64,000 nucleotides of DNA from Coriaria nepalensis (GCA_027186245.1 CP114481.1:38409501-38473500), one strand, 5' to 3'. Shown: positions 13,349-26,707, counted from the first letter of the stretch. A program made the numbers and translations. The notes: generated by a model from the letters alone, not told the origin.

Positions 13349-15052
13349 GTTTTGCACTACAGAGACAACTTTTGTGCATAACTTGCAAATGATCATTGCG
13401 AGGAAAGTGTGCATTCGTTTAAAATTAAAATCATTTCAATAAGTCCTTTCAAGTCAATAACTTATTTCGAAGCAAGTCGAACGAATTCTAATTTTGCACT
13501 ACAGACATAACTTTTGTGCATAACTTGCAAATGATCATTGCAAGGGAAGTGTGCATTCGTTTAACCTTAAAATCATTTCAATGAGTCATTTCAAGTCAAT
13601 AACTTATTTCATAGCAAGTCGAACGTATTCTAGTTTTGCACTACAGACATAACTTTTGTGCATAACTTGCAAATGATCATTGCAAAGAAAGTGTGCATTC
13701 GTTTAACCTTAAAATCATTTCAATGAGTCATTTCAAGTCAATAACTTATTTCATAGCAAGTCGAACGTATTCTAGTTTTGCACCACAGACACAACTTTTG
13801 TGCATAACTTGCAAATGATCATTGCAAGGAAAGTGTGCATTCGTGTAAAATTAAAATCATTTCAATGAGTCCTTTCAAGTCAATAACTTATTTCGAAGCA
13901 AGTGGAACGAATTCTAGTTTTGCACTACAGACATAACTTTTGTGCATAACTTGCAAATGATCATTGCAAGGAAAGTGTGCATTCGTTTAACCTTAAAATC
14001 ATTTCAATGAGTCATTTCAAGTCAATAACTTATTTCAAAGCAATTCGAACGAATTCTAGTTTTGCACTACAGAGACAACTTTTGTGCATAACTTGCAAAT
14101 GATCATTGCAAGGAAAGTGTGCATTCGTTTAAAATTAAAATCATTTCAATGTGTCCTTTCAAGTCAATAACTTACTTCAAAGCAATTCGAACGAATTCTA
14201 GTTTTGCACTACAGACACAACTTTAGTGCATAACTTGCAAATGATCATTGCAAGGAAAGTGTGCATTCGTTTAACCTTAAAATCATTTCAATGAGTCATT
14301 TCAAGTCAATAACTTATTTCAAAGCAATTCGAACGAATTCTAGTTTTGCACTACAGAGACAACTTTTGTGCATAACTTGCAAATGATCATTGCAGGGAAA
14401 GTGTGCATTCGTTTAACCTTAAAATCATTTCAATGAGTCATTTCAAGTCAATAACTTATTTCAAAGCAAGTCGAACGTATTCTAGTTTTGCACTACAGAC
14501 ACAACTTTTGTGCATAACTTGCAAATGATCATTTCAAGGAAAGTGTGCATTCATTTAACCTTAAAATCATTTCAATGAGTCATTTCAAGTCAATAACTTA
14601 TTTCAAAGCAATTCGAACGAATTCTAGTTTTGCACTACAGAGACAACTTTTGTGCATAACTTGCAAATGATCATTGCAAGGAAAGTGTGCATTTGTTTAA
14701 AATTAAAATCATTTCAATGAGTCCTTTCAAGTCAATAACTTATTTCGAAGCAAGTCGATCGAATTCTAGTTTTGCACTACAAACATAACTTTCGTGCATA
14801 ACTTGCAAATGATCATTGCAAGGAAAGTGTGCATTCGTTTAACCTTAAAATAATTTCAATGAGTCATTTCAAGTCAATAACTTATTTCATAGCAAGTCGA
14901 ACGTATTCTAGTTTTGCACTACAGACACAACTTTGGTGCATAACTTGCAAATGATCCTTGCAAGGAAAGTGTGCATTCGTTTAACCTTAAAATCATTTCA
15001 ATGAGTCATTTCATGTCAATAACTTATTTCAAAGCAATTCGAACGAATTCTA
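13349..15052 (+). repeat. 12-monomer unit
   Basis: This is the counterpart of 6249-7952 at an offset of 7,100. It shares GCACCACAG, GATCATTTCAAGG and CAATGTGTCC (near 7050 and 14150). Confidence 0.8.
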
Positions 15053-15194
15053 GTTTTGCACTACAGACACAACTTTTGTGCATAACTTGCAAATGATCAT
15101 TGCGAGGAAAGTGTGCATTCGTTTAAAATTAAAATCATTTCAATAAGTCCTTTCAAGTCAATAACTTATTTCGAAGCAAGTCGAACGAATTCTA

Positions 15195-16898
15195 ATTTTG
15201 CACTACAGACATAACTTTTGTGCATAACTTGCAAATGATCATTGCAAGGGAAGTGTGCATTCGTTTAACCTTAAAATCATTTCAATGAGTCATTTCAAGT
15301 CAATAACTTATTTCAAAGCAATTCGAACGAATTCTTGTTTTGCACTACAGAGACAACTTTTGTGCATAACTTGCAAATGATCATTGCAAGGAAAGTCTGC
15401 ATTCGTGTAAAATTCAAATCATTTCAATGAGTCCTTTCAAGTCAATAACTTATTTTAAAGCAATTAGAACGAATTCTAGTTTTGCACTACAGACATAACT
15501 TTTGTGCATAACTTGCAAATGATCATTGCAAAGAAAGTGTGCATTCGTTTAACCTTAAAATCATTTCAATGAGTCATTTCAAGTCAATAACTTATTTCAT
15601 AGCAAGTCGATCGTATTCTAGTTTTGCACTACAGACACAACTTTTGTGCATAACTTGCAAATGATCATTGCAAGGAAAGTGTGCATTCGTTTAACCTTAA
15701 AATCATTTCAATGAGTCATTTCAAGTCAATAACTTATTTCAAAGCAAGTCGAACGTATTCTAGTTTTGCACTACAGACACAACTTTGGTGCATAACTTGC
15801 AAATGATCCTTGCAAGGAAAGTGTGCATTCGTTTAACCTTAAAATCATTTCAATGAGTCATTTCAAGTCAATAACTTATTTCAAAGCAATTCGAACGAAT
15901 TGTAGTTTTGCACTACAGAGACAACTTTTGTGCATAACTTGCAAATGATCATTGCGAGGAAAGTGTGCATTCGTTTAAAATTAAAATCATTTCAATAAGT
16001 CCTTTCAAGTCAATAACTTATTTCGAAGCAAGTCGAACGAATTCTAATTTTGCACTACAGACATAACTTTTGTGCATAACTTGCAAATGTTCATTGCAAG
16101 GGAAGTGTGCATTCGTTTAACCTTAAAATCATTCCAATGAGTCATTTCAAGTCAATAACTTATTTCAAAGCAATTCGAACGAATTCTTGTTTTGCACTAC
16201 AGAGACAACTTTTGTGCATAACTTGCAAATGATCATTGCAAGGAAAGTCTGCATTCGTGTAAAATTCAAATCATTTCAATGAGTCCTTTCAAGTCAATAA
16301 CTTATTGTAAAGCAATTAGAACGAATTCTAGTTTTGCACTACAGACATAACTTTTGTGCATAACTTGCAAATGATCATTGCAAAGAAAGTGTGCATTCGT
16401 TTAACCTTAAAATCATTTCAATGAGTCATTTCAAGTCAATAACTTATTTCATAGCAAGTCGATCGTATTCTAGTTTTGCACTACAGACACAACTTTTGTG
16501 CATAACTTGCAAATGATCATTGCAAGGAAAGTGTGCATTCGTTTAACCTTAAAATCATTTCAATGAGTCATTTCAAGTCAATAACTTATTTCAAAGCAAG
16601 TCGAACGTATTCTAGTTTTGCACTACAGACACAACTTTGGTGCATAACTTGCAAATGATCCTTGCAAGGAAAGTGTGCATTCGTTTAACCTTAAAATCAT
16701 TTCAATGAGTCATTTCAAGTCAATAACTTATTTCAAAGCAATTCGAACGAATTGTAGTTTTGCACTACAGAGACAACTTTTGTGCATAACTTGCAAATGA
16801 TCATTGCGAGGAAAGTGTGCATTCGTTTAAAATTAAAATCATTTCAATAAGTCCTTTCAAGTCAATAACTTATTTCGAAGCAAGTCGAACGAATTCTA
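15195..16898 (+). repeat. Tandem hexamer, 2 x 852 bp
   Basis: Blocks 15195-16046 and 16047-16898 have the same order of six types: ATTTTGC head with an ATTCTTG tail, AAATTCAAATC with AATTAGAACG, two TCGATCG/GTATTC types, the GATCCTT type, and ATTGCGAGG. The second block has GTTCATT near 16090 and CATTCC near 16130. Both recur at 16942 and 16982 in a partial third copy starting at 16899, so the shift extends by part of a monomer. Confidence 0.8.
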
Positions 16899-17750
16899 AT
16901 TTTGCACTACAGACATAACTTTTGTGCATAACTTGCAAATGTTCATTGCAAGGGAAGTGTGCATTCGTTTAACCTTAAAATCATTCCAATGAGTCATTTC
17001 AAGTCAATAACTTATTTCATAGCAAGTCGAACGTATTCTAGTTTTGCACTACAGACATAACTTTTGTGCATAACTTGCAAATGATCATTGCAAAGAAAGT
17101 GTGCATTCGTTTAACCTTAAAATCATTTCAATGAGTCATTTCAAGTCAATAACTTATTTCATAGCAAGTCGAACGTATTCTAGTTTTGCACTACAGACAC
17201 AACTTTTGTGCATAACTTGCAAATGATCATTGCAAGGAAAGTGTGCATTCGTTTAACCTTAAAATCATTTCAATGAGTCATTTCAAGTCAATAACTTATT
17301 TCAAAGCAATTCGAACGAATTCTAGTTTTGCACTACAGAGACAACTTTTGTGCATAACTTGCAAATGATCATTGCAAGGAAAGTCTGCATTCGTGTAAAA
17401 GTAAAATCATTTCAATTAGTCCTTTCAAGTCAATAACTTATTTCAAAGCAATTCGAACGAATTCTAGTTTTGCACTACAGACATAACTTTTGTGCATAAC
17501 TTGCAAATGATCATTGCAAAGAAAGTGTGCATTCGTTTAACCTTAAAATCATTTCAATGAGTCATTTCAAGTCAATAACTTATTTCATAGCAATTCGAAC
17601 GAATTCTAGTTTTGCACTACAGAGACAACTTTTGTGCATAACTTGCAAATGATCATTGCAAGGAAAGTGTGCATTTGTTTAAAATTAAAATCATTTCAAT
17701 GAGTCCTTTCAAGGCAATAACTTATTTCGAAGCAAGTCGATCGAATTCTA

Positions 17751-17905
17751 GTTTTGCACTACAGAGACAACTTTTGTGCATAACTTGCAAATGATCATTG
17801 CAAGGAAAGTGTGCATTCGTTTAACCTTAAAATCATTTCAATGAGTCATTTCAATGAGTCATTTCAAGTCAATAACTTATTTCAAAGCAATTCGAACGAA
17901 TTCTA
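17751..17905 (+). repeat. 155-bp monomer with 13-bp internal duplication
   Basis: This is the only enlarged monomer. TCATTTCAATGAG occurs twice in a row (about 17,843-17,868), followed by the usual TCATTTCAAGTCA. The added 13 bases equal the spacing of the two normal TCATTTCA subrepeats, so the event is one extra internal step, as expected for replication slippage or misaligned pairing. It shifts the monomer grid by 13 for everything to the right and was not amplified to neighbours. Confidence 0.92.
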
Positions 17906-19041
17906 GTTTTGCACTACAGAGACAACTTTTGTGCATAACTTGCAAATGATCATTGCAAGGAAAGTGTGCATTCGTTTAACCTTAAAATCATTTCAATGAG
18001 TCATTTCAAGTCAATAACTTATTTCAAAGCAATTCGAACGAATTCTAGTTTTGCACTACAGAGACAACTTTTGTGCATAACTTGCAAATGATCATTGCAC
18101 GGAAAGTGTGCATTCGTTTAACCTTAAAATCATTTCAATGAGTCATTTCAAGTCAATAACTTATTTCAAAGCAATTCGAACGAATTCTAGTTTTGCACTA
18201 CAGAGACAACTTTTGTGCATAACTTGCAAATGATCATTGCACGGAAAGTGTGCATTCGTTTAAAATTAAAATCATTTCAATGAGTCCTTTCAAGTCAATA
18301 ACTTATTTCAAAGCAATTCGAACGAATTCTAGTTTTGCACTACAGACATAACTTTTGTGCATAACTTGCAAATGATCATTGCAAAGAAAGTGTGCATTCG
18401 TTTAGCCTTAAAATCATTTCAATGAGTCATTTCAAGTCAATAACTTATTTCATAGCAATTCGAACGAATTCTAGTTTTGCACTACAGAGACAACTTTTGT
18501 GCATAACTTGCAAATGATCATTGCAAGGAAAGTGTGCATTCGTTTAAAATTAAAATCATTTCAATGAGTCCTTTCAAGTCAATAACTTATTTCGAAGCAA
18601 GTCGATCGAATTCTAGTTTTGCACTAGGGAGACAACTTTTGTGCATAACTTGCAAATGATCATTGCAAGGAAAGTGTGCATTCGTTTAACCTTAAAATCA
18701 TTTCAATGAGTCATTTCAAGTCAATAACTTATTTCAAAGCAATTCGAACGAATTCTAGTTTTGCACTACAGAGACAACTTTTGTGCATAACTTGCAAATG
18801 ATCATTGCAAGGAAAGTGTGCATTCGTTTAACCTTAAAATCATTTCAATGAGTCATTTCAAGTCAATAACTTATTTCAAAGCAATTCGAACGAATTCTAG
18901 TTTTGCACTACAAAGACAACTTTTGTGCATAACTTGCACATGATCATTGCACGGAAAGTGTGCATTCGTTTAAAATTAAAATCATTTCAATGAATCCTTT
19001 CAAGTCAATAACTTATTTCAAAGCAATTCGAACGAATTCTA

Positions 19042-22000
19042 GTTTTGCACTACAGAGACAACTTTTGTGCATAACTTGCAAATGATCATTGCAAGGAAAG
19101 TGTGCATTTGTTTAAAATTAAAATCATTTCAATGAGTCCTTTCAAGTCAATAACTTATTTCGAAGCAAGTCGATCGAATTCTAGTTTTGCACTACAGAGA
19201 CAACTTTTGTGCATAACTTGCAAATGATCATTGCAGGGAAAGTGTGCATTCGTTTAACCTTAAAATCATTTCAATGAGTCATTTCAAGTCAATAACTTAT
19301 TTCAAAGCAAGTCGAACGTATTCTAGTTTTGCACTACAGACACAACTTTTGTGCATAACTTGCAAATGATCCTTGCAACGAAAGTGTGCATTCGTTTAAC
19401 CTTAAAATCATTTCAATGAGTCATTTCAAGTCAATAACTTATTTCAAAGCAATTCGAACGAACTCTAGTTTTGCACTACAGAGACAACTTTTGTGCATAA
19501 CTTGCAAATGATCATTGCAAGGAAAGTGTGCATTCGTTTAAAATTAAAATCATTTCAATGAGTCCTTTCAAGTCAATAACTTATTTCGAAGCAAGTCGAA
19601 CGAATTCTAGTTTTGCACTACATACATAACTTTTGTGCATAACTTGCAAATGATCATTGCAAGGAAAGTGTGCATTCGTTTAACCTTAAAATCATTTCAA
19701 TGAGTCATTTCAAGTCAATAACTTATTTCAAAGCAAGTCGAACGTATTCTAGTTTTGCACTACAGACACAACTTTTGTGCATAACTTGCAGATGATCATT
19801 GCAAGGAAAGTGTGCATTCGTTTAACCTTAAAATCATTTCAATGAGTCATTTCAAGTCAATAACTTATTTCAAAGCAATTCGAACGAATTCTAGTTTTGC
19901 ACTACAGAGACAACTTTTGTGCATAACTTGCAAATGAACATTGCAAGGAAAGTCTGCATTCGTGTAAAAGTAAAATCATTTCAATGAGTCCTTTCAAGTC
20001 AATAACTTATTTCAAAGCAAATCGAACGAATTCTAGTTTTGCACTACAGACATAACTTTTGTGCATAACTTGCAAATGATCATTGCAAAGAAAGTGTGCA
20101 TTCATTTAACCTTAAAATCATTTCAATGAGTCATTTCAAGTCAATAACTTATTTCATAGCAAGTCGAACGTATTCTAGTTTTGCACTACAGACACAACTT
20201 TTGTGCATAACTTGCAAATGATCATTGCAAGGAAAGTGTGCATTCGTTTAGCCTTAAAATCATTTCAATGAGTCATTTCAAGTCAATAACTTATTTCAAA
20301 GCAAGTCGAACGTATTCTAGTTTTGCACTACAGACAGAACTTTGGTGCATAACTTGCAAATGATCATTGCAAGGAAAGTGTGCATTCGTGTAAAATTAAA
20401 ATCATTTCAATGAGTCCTTTCAAGTCAATAACTTATTTCGAAGCAAGTGGAACGAATTCTAGTTTTGCACTACAGACATAACTTTTGTGCATAACTTGCA
20501 AATGATCATTGCAAGGAAAGTGTGCATTCGTTTAACCTTAAAATCATTTCAATGAGTCATTTCAAGTCAATAACTTATTTCAAAGCAATTCGAACGAATT
20601 CTAGTTTTGCACTACAGAGACAACTTTTGTGCATAACTTGCAAATGATCATTGCAAGGAAAGTGTGCATTCGTTTAAAATTAAAATCATTTCAATGAGTC
20701 CTTTCAAGTCAATAACTTATTTCAAAGCAATTCGAACGAATTCTAGTTTTGCACTACAGACATAACTTTTGTTCATAACTTGCAAATGATCATTGCAAGG
20801 AAAGTGTGCATTTGTTTAAAATTAAAATCATTTCAATGAGTCCTTTCAAGTCAATAACTTATTTCGAAGCAAGTCGATCGAATTCTAGTTTTGCACTACA
20901 GAGACAACTTTTGTGCATAACTTGCAAATGATCATTGCAGGGAAAGTGTGCATTCGTTTAACCTTAAAATCATTTCAATGAGTCATTTCAAGTCAATAAC
21001 TTATTTCAAAGCAAGTCGAACGTATTCTAGTTTTGCACTACAGACACAACTTTTGTGCATAACTTGCAAATGATCCTTGCAACGAAAGTGTGCATTCGTT
21101 TAACCTTAAAATCATTTCAATGAGTCATTTCAAGTCAATAACTTATTTCAAAGCAATTCGAACGAATTCTAGTTTTGCACTACAGAGACAATTTTTGTGC
21201 ATAACTTGCAAATGATCATTGCAAGGAAAGTGTGCATTCGTTTAAAATTAAAATCATTTCAATGAGTCCTTTCAAGTCAATAACTTATTTCGAAGCAAGT
21301 CGAACGAATTCTAGTTTTGCACTACATACATAACTTTTGTGCATAACTTGCAAATGATCATTGCAAGGAAAGTGTGCATTCGTTTAACCTTAAAATCATT
21401 TCAATGAGTCATTTCAAGTCAATAACTTATTTCAAAGCAAGTCGAACGTATTCTAGTTTTGCACTACAGACACAACTTTTGTGCATAACTTGCAGATGAT
21501 CATTGCAAGGAAAGTGTGCATTCGTTTAACCTTAAAATCATTTCAATGAGTCATTTCAAGTCAATAACTTATTTCAAAGCAATTCGAACGAATTCTAGTT
21601 TTGCACTACAGAGACAACTTTTGTGCATAACTTGCAAATGAACATTGCAAGGAAAGTCGGCATTCGTGTAAAAGTAAAATCATTTCAATGAGTCCTTTCA
21701 AGTCAATAACTTATTTCAAAGCAATTCGAACGAATTCTAGTTTTGCACTACAGACATAACTTTTGTGCATAACTTGCAAATGATCATTGCAAAGAAAGTG
21801 TGCATTCGTTTAACCTTAAAATCATTTCAATGAGTCATTTCAAGTCAATAACTTATTTCATAGCAAGTGGAACGTATTCTAGTTTTGCACTACAGACACA
21901 ACTTTTGTGCATAACTTGCAAATGATCATTGCAAGGAAAGTGTGCATTCGTTTAACCTTAAAATCATTTCAATGAGTCATTTCAAGTCAATAACTTATTT

Positions 22001-22094
22001 CAAAGCAAGTCGAACGTATTCTAGTTTTGCACTACAGACACAACTTTGGTGCATAACTTGCAAATGATCATTGCAAGGAAAGTGTGCATTCGTT
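19042..22094 (+). repeat. 12-mer spaced duplication (offset 1,704)
   Basis: About 19042-20390 and 20746-22094 match at an offset of exactly 1,704. Shared rare features are CTACATACATAAC (19621 and 21325 for its CATACATAAC part), TTGCAGATGATC (19791 and 21495 for its GATGATC part), CAACGAAAGTG and GAACATTGCAAGG. The match ends where 20320 continues with GTGTAAAATT and 22024 with GTTTAAAATT. The 12-mer length equals that of zone I, but the monomer content differs. Confidence 0.8.
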
Positions 22095-23301
22095 TAAAAT
22101 TAAAATCATTTCAATGAGTCCTTTCAAGTCAATAACTTACTTCAAAGCAATTCGAACGAATTCTAGTTTTGCACTACAGACACAACTTTTGTGCATAACT
22201 TGCAAATGATCATTGCAAGGAAAGTGTGCATTCGTTTAACCTTAAAATCATTTCAATGTGTCATTTCAAGTCAATAACTTATTTCAAAGCAATTCGAACG
22301 AATTCTAGTTTTGCACTACAGAGACAACTTTTGTGCATAACTTGCAAATGATCATTGCAAGGAAAGTGTGCATTCGTTTAACCTTAAAATCATTTCAATG
22401 AGTCATTTCAAGTCAATAACTTATTTCAAAGCAATTCGAACGAATTCTAGTTTTGCACTACAGAGACAACTTTTGTGCATAACTTGCAAATGATCATTGC
22501 AAGGAAAGTGTGCATTCGTTTAACCTTAAAATCATTTCAATGAGTCATTTCAAGTCAATAACTTATTTCAAAGCAATTCGAACGAATTCTAGTTTTGCAC
22601 TACAGAGACAACTTTTGTGCATAACTTGCAAATGATCGTTGCAAGGAAAGTGTGCATTCGTTTAAAATTAAAATCATTTCAATGAGTCCTTTCAAGTCAA
22701 TAACTTATTTCAAAGCAATTCGAACGAATTCTAGTTTTGCACTACAGAGACAACTTTTGTGCATAACTTGCAAATGATCATTGCAAGGAAAGTGTGCATT
22801 TGTTTAAAATTAAAATCATTTCAATGAGTCCTTTCAAGTCAATAACTTATTTCGAAGCAAGTCGATCGAATTCTAGTTTTGCACTACAGAGACAACTTTT
22901 GTGCATAACTTGCAAATGATCATTGCAGGGAAAGTGTGCATTCGTTTAACCTTAAAATCATTTCAATGAGTCATTTCAAGTCAATAACTTATTTCAAAGC
23001 AATTCGAACGAATTCTAGTTTTGCACTACAGAGACAACTTTTGTGCATAACTTGCAAATGATCATTGCAAGGAAAGTGTGCATTCGTTTAAAATTAAAAT
23101 CATTTCAATGAGTCCTTTCAAGTCAATAACTTATTTCGAAGCAAGTCGATCGAATTCTAGTTTTGTACTACAAACATAACTTTCGTGCATAACTTGCAAA
23201 TGATCATTGCAAGGAAAGTGTGCATTCGTTTAACCTTAAAATCATTTCAATGAGTCATTTCAAGTCAATAACTTATTTCAAAGCAAGTCGAACGTATTCT
23301 A

Positions 23302-25573
23302 GTTTTGCACTACAGACACAACTTTTGTGCATAACTTGCAAATGATCATTGCAAGGAAAGTGTGCATTCGTTTAACCTTAAAATCATTTCAATGAGTCAT
23401 TTCAAGTCAATAACTTATTTCAAAGCAATTCGAACGAATTCTAGTTTTGCACTACAGAGACAACTTTTGTGCATAACTTGCAAATGATCATTGCAAGGAA
23501 AGTGTGCATTCGTTTAAAATTAAAATCATTTCAATGAGTCCTTTCAAGTCAATAACTTATTTCGAAGCAAGTCGATCGAATTCTAGTTTTGCACTACAAA
23601 CATAACTTTCGTGCATAACTTGCAAATGATCATTGCAAGGAAAGTGTGCATTCGTTTAACCTTAAAATAATTTCAATGAGTCATTTCGAGTCAATAACTT
23701 ATTTCATAGCAAGTCGAACGTATTCTAGTTTTGCACTACAGACACAACTTTTGTGCATAACTTGCAAATGATCATTGCAAGGAAAGTGCGCATTCGTTTA
23801 ACCTTAAAATCTTTTCAATGAGTCATTTCAAGTCAATAACTTATTTCAAAGCAATTCGAACGAATTCTAGTTTTGCACTACAGAGACAACTTTTGTGCAT
23901 AACTTGCAAATGATCATTGCAAGGAAAGTGTGCATTCGTTTAAAATTAAAATCATTTCAATGAGTCCTTTCAAGTCAATAACTTATTTCGAAGCAATTCG
24001 AACGAATTCTAGTTTTGCACTACAGAGACAACTTTTGTGCATAACTTGCAAATGATCATTGCAAGGAAAGTGTGCATTCGTTTAACCTTAAAATCATTTC
24101 AATGAGTCATTTCAAGTCAATAACTTATTTCATAGCAAGTCGAACGTATTCTAGTGTTGCAGTACAGACACAACTTTTGTGCATAACTTGCAAATGATCA
24201 TTGCAAGGAAAGTGTGCATTCGTTTAACCTTAAAATCATTTCAATGAGCCCTTTCAAGTCAATAACTTATTTCGAAGCAAGTCGAACGTATTCTAGTTTT
24301 GCACTACAGACACAACTTTGGTGCATAACTTGCAAATGATCATTGCAAGGAAAGTGTGCATTCGTGTAAAATTAAAATCATTTCAATGAGTCCTTTCAAG
24401 TCAATAACTTATTTCGAAGCAAGTGGAACGAATTCTAGTTTTGCACTACAGACGTAACTTTTGTGCATAACTTGCAAATGATCATTGCAAGGAAAGTGTG
24501 CATTCGTTTAACCTTAAAATCATTTCAATGAGTCATTTCAAGCCAATAACTTATTTCAAAGCAATTCGAACGAATTCTAGTTTTGCACTACAGAGACAAC
24601 TTTTGTGCATAACTTGCAAATGATCATTGCAAGGAAAGTGTGCATTCGTTTAAAATTAAAATCATTTCAATGAGTCCTTTCAAGTCAATAACTTATTTCG
24701 AAGCAAGTCGATCGAATTCTAGTTTTGCACTACAGACACAACTTTGGTGCATAACTTGCAAATGATCCTTGCAAGGAAAGTGTGCATTCGTTTAACCTTA
24801 AAATCATTTCAATGAGTCATTTCAAGTCAATAACTTATTTCAAAGCAAGTCGAACGTATTCTAGTTTTGCACTAGAGACACAACTTTTGTGCATAACTTG
24901 CAAATGATCATTGCAAGGAAAGTGTGCATTCGTTTAACCTTAAAATCATTTCAATGAGTCATTTCAAGTCAATAACTTATTTCAAAGCAATTCGAACGAA
25001 TTCTAGTTTTGCACTACAGAGACAACTTTTGTGCATAACTTGCAAATGATCATTGCAAGGAAAGTGTGCATTCGTTTAAAATTAAAATCATTTCAATGAG
25101 TCCTTTCAAGTCAATAACTTATTTCGAAGCAAGTCGATCGAATTCTAGTTTTGCACTACAAACATAACTTTCGTGCATAACTTGCAAATGATCATTGCAA
25201 GGAAGGTGTGCATTCGTTTAACCTTAAAATAATTTCAATGAGTCATTTCAAGTCAATAACTTATTTCATAGCAAGTCGAACGTATTCTAGTTTTGCACTA
25301 CAGACACAACTTTTGTGCATAACTTGCAAATGATCATTGCAAGGAAAGTGCGCATTCGTTTAACCTTAAAATCTTTTCAATGAGTCATTTCAAGTCAATA
25401 ACTTATTTCAAAGCAATTCGAACGAATTCTAGTTTTGCACTACAGAGACAACTTTTGTGCATAACTTGCAAATGATCATTGCAAGGAAAGTGTGCATTCG
25501 TTTGAAATTAAAATCATTTCAATGAGTCCTTTCAAGTCAATAACTTATTTCGAAGCAATTCGAACGAATTATA
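23302..25573 (+). repeat. 11-mer spaced duplication of five monomers
   Basis: Monomers 23302-24011 and 24864-25573 match at an offset of 1,562 (11 monomers). Each has an AACATAACTTTCG monomer followed by a GTGCGCATTCG/AAAATCTTTT monomer. That pair foreshadows the core of the zone IV units. Private changes include CACTAGAGAC near 24874 and GTTTGAAATT near 25500. Confidence 0.72.
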
Positions 25574-26283
25574 GTTTTGCACTACAGAGACAACTTTTGT
25601 GCATAACTTGCAAATGATCATTGCAAGGAAAGTGTGCATTCGTTTAACCTTAAAATAATTTCAATGAGTCATTTCAAGTCAATAACTTATTTCAAAGCAA
25701 TTCGAACGAATTCTAGTTTTGCACTACAGAGACAACTTTTGTGCATAACGTGCAAATGATCATTGCAAAGAAAGTGTGCATTCGTTTAAAATTAAAATCA
25801 TTTCAATGAGTCCTTTCAAGTCAATAACTTATATCGAAGCAATTCGAACGAATTCTAGTTTCGCACTACAGAGACAACTTTTGTGCATAACTTGCAAATG
25901 ATCATTGCAAGGAAAGTGTGCATTCGTTTAAAATTAAAATCAATTCAATAAGTCATTTCAAGTCAATAACTTATTTCGAAGCAAGTGGAACGAATTCTAG
26001 TTTTGCACTACAGACATAACTTTTGTGCATAAGTTGCAAATGATCATTGCAAAGAAAGTGTGCATTCGTTTAACCTTAAAATCATTTCAATGAGTCATTT
26101 CAAGTCAATAACTCATTTCAAAGCAATTCGAACGAATCCTAGTTTTGCACTACAGACACAACTTTTGTGCATAACTTGCAAATGATCATTGCAAGGGAAG
26201 TGTGCATTCGTTTAACCTTAAAATCATTTCAATGAGTCATTTCAAGTCAATAACTTATTTCAAAGCAATTCGAACGAATTCTA

Positions 26284-26423
26284 GTTTTGCACTACAGACA
26301 CAACTTTTGTGCATAACTTGCAAATGATCATTGCAAGGAAAGTGCATTCGTTTAACCTTAAAATCATTTCAATGAGTCATTTCAAGTCAATAACTTATTT
26401 CAAAGCAATTCGAACGAATTCTA
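26284..26423 (+). repeat. First 140-bp monomer (GT dinucleotide lost)
   Basis: GAAAGTGTGCATTCG has become GAAAGTGCATTCG, a loss of one GT step. The same lesion occurs with GTGCATTCG starting at 26342, 28469, 29744, 30310, 32437, 33429, 34137, 37108, 37674, 37956 and 38664, and nowhere else in the window. It usually lies one monomer after an AAGGGAAG type, so the copies probably descend from one event. Confidence 0.9.
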
Positions 26424-26707
26424 GTTTTGCACTACAGAGACAACTTTTGTGCATAACTTGCAAATGATCATTGCAAGGAAAGTGTGCATTCGTTTAACCT
26501 TAAAATAATTTCAATGAGTCATTTCAAGTCAGTAACTTATTTCATAGCAAGTCGAACGTATTCTAGTTTTGCACTACAAACACAACTTTTGTGCATAACT
26601 TGCAAATGATCATTGCAAGGAAAGTGTGCATTCGTTTAAAATTAAAATCAATTCAATAAGTCATTTCAAGTCAATAACTTATTTCGAAGCATTTCGAACG
26701 AATTCTA

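Larger units (their letters stand above)
9089..15904 (+). repeat. Segmental duplication, right copy (48 monomers)
   Basis: This is the second copy of 711-8,804, nine monomers (1,278 bp) shorter. The offset changes from 8,378 to 7,100 between about 12,781 and 13,008, where both alignments fit. This is what an unequal crossover or deletion between similar monomers would leave. Only two monomers separate it from the end of the left copy, so the pair is nearly tandem. A change private to this copy is CTTTAGTGC near 14221. Confidence 0.85.
1..17750 (+). repeat. Zone I: 12-mer higher-order repeat region
   Basis: These are 125 monomers, all exactly 142 bp, so every monomer start lies on a 142-base grid from base 1. 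The zone is defined by a monomer with ATTGCGAGG in place of ATTGCAAGG, starting at 995, 2699, 4403, 5681, 6249, 7953, 9373, 11077, 12781, 13349, 15053, 15905 and 16757 and not seen to the right of this zone. It is usually followed by a monomer whose head reads ATTTTGC instead of GTTTTGC. Spacings in monomers are 12, 12, 9, 4, 12, 10, 12, 12, 4, 12, 6 and 6, so the dominant unit is a 12-mer of 1,704 bp. The complete absence of indels here contrasts with the frequent indel-bearing monomers after 26 kb. Confidence 0.88.
17906..26283 (+). repeat. Zone II: mixed-type monomers, 59 units
   Basis: These are 59 monomers, all 142 bp. GAGACA hexamers with the AATTCGAACGAATTC tail are common. The ATTGCGAGG and ATTTTGC types of zone I are gone, and the indel-bearing types of zone III have not yet appeared. 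GTGCGCATTCG combined with AAAATCTTTT, the signature of the most frequent zone IV type, first appears here (near 23,787 and 25,349). Private changes include CACTAGGGAGAC near 18626 and GTGTTGCAGTAC near 24155. Confidence 0.8.

Noticed and set aside
24150..24165. Clustered private changes (GTGTTGCAGTAC), possible conversion from a divergent repeat
   Set aside because: Two substitutions within nine bases are too few to distinguish conversion from independent mutation or sequencing error.
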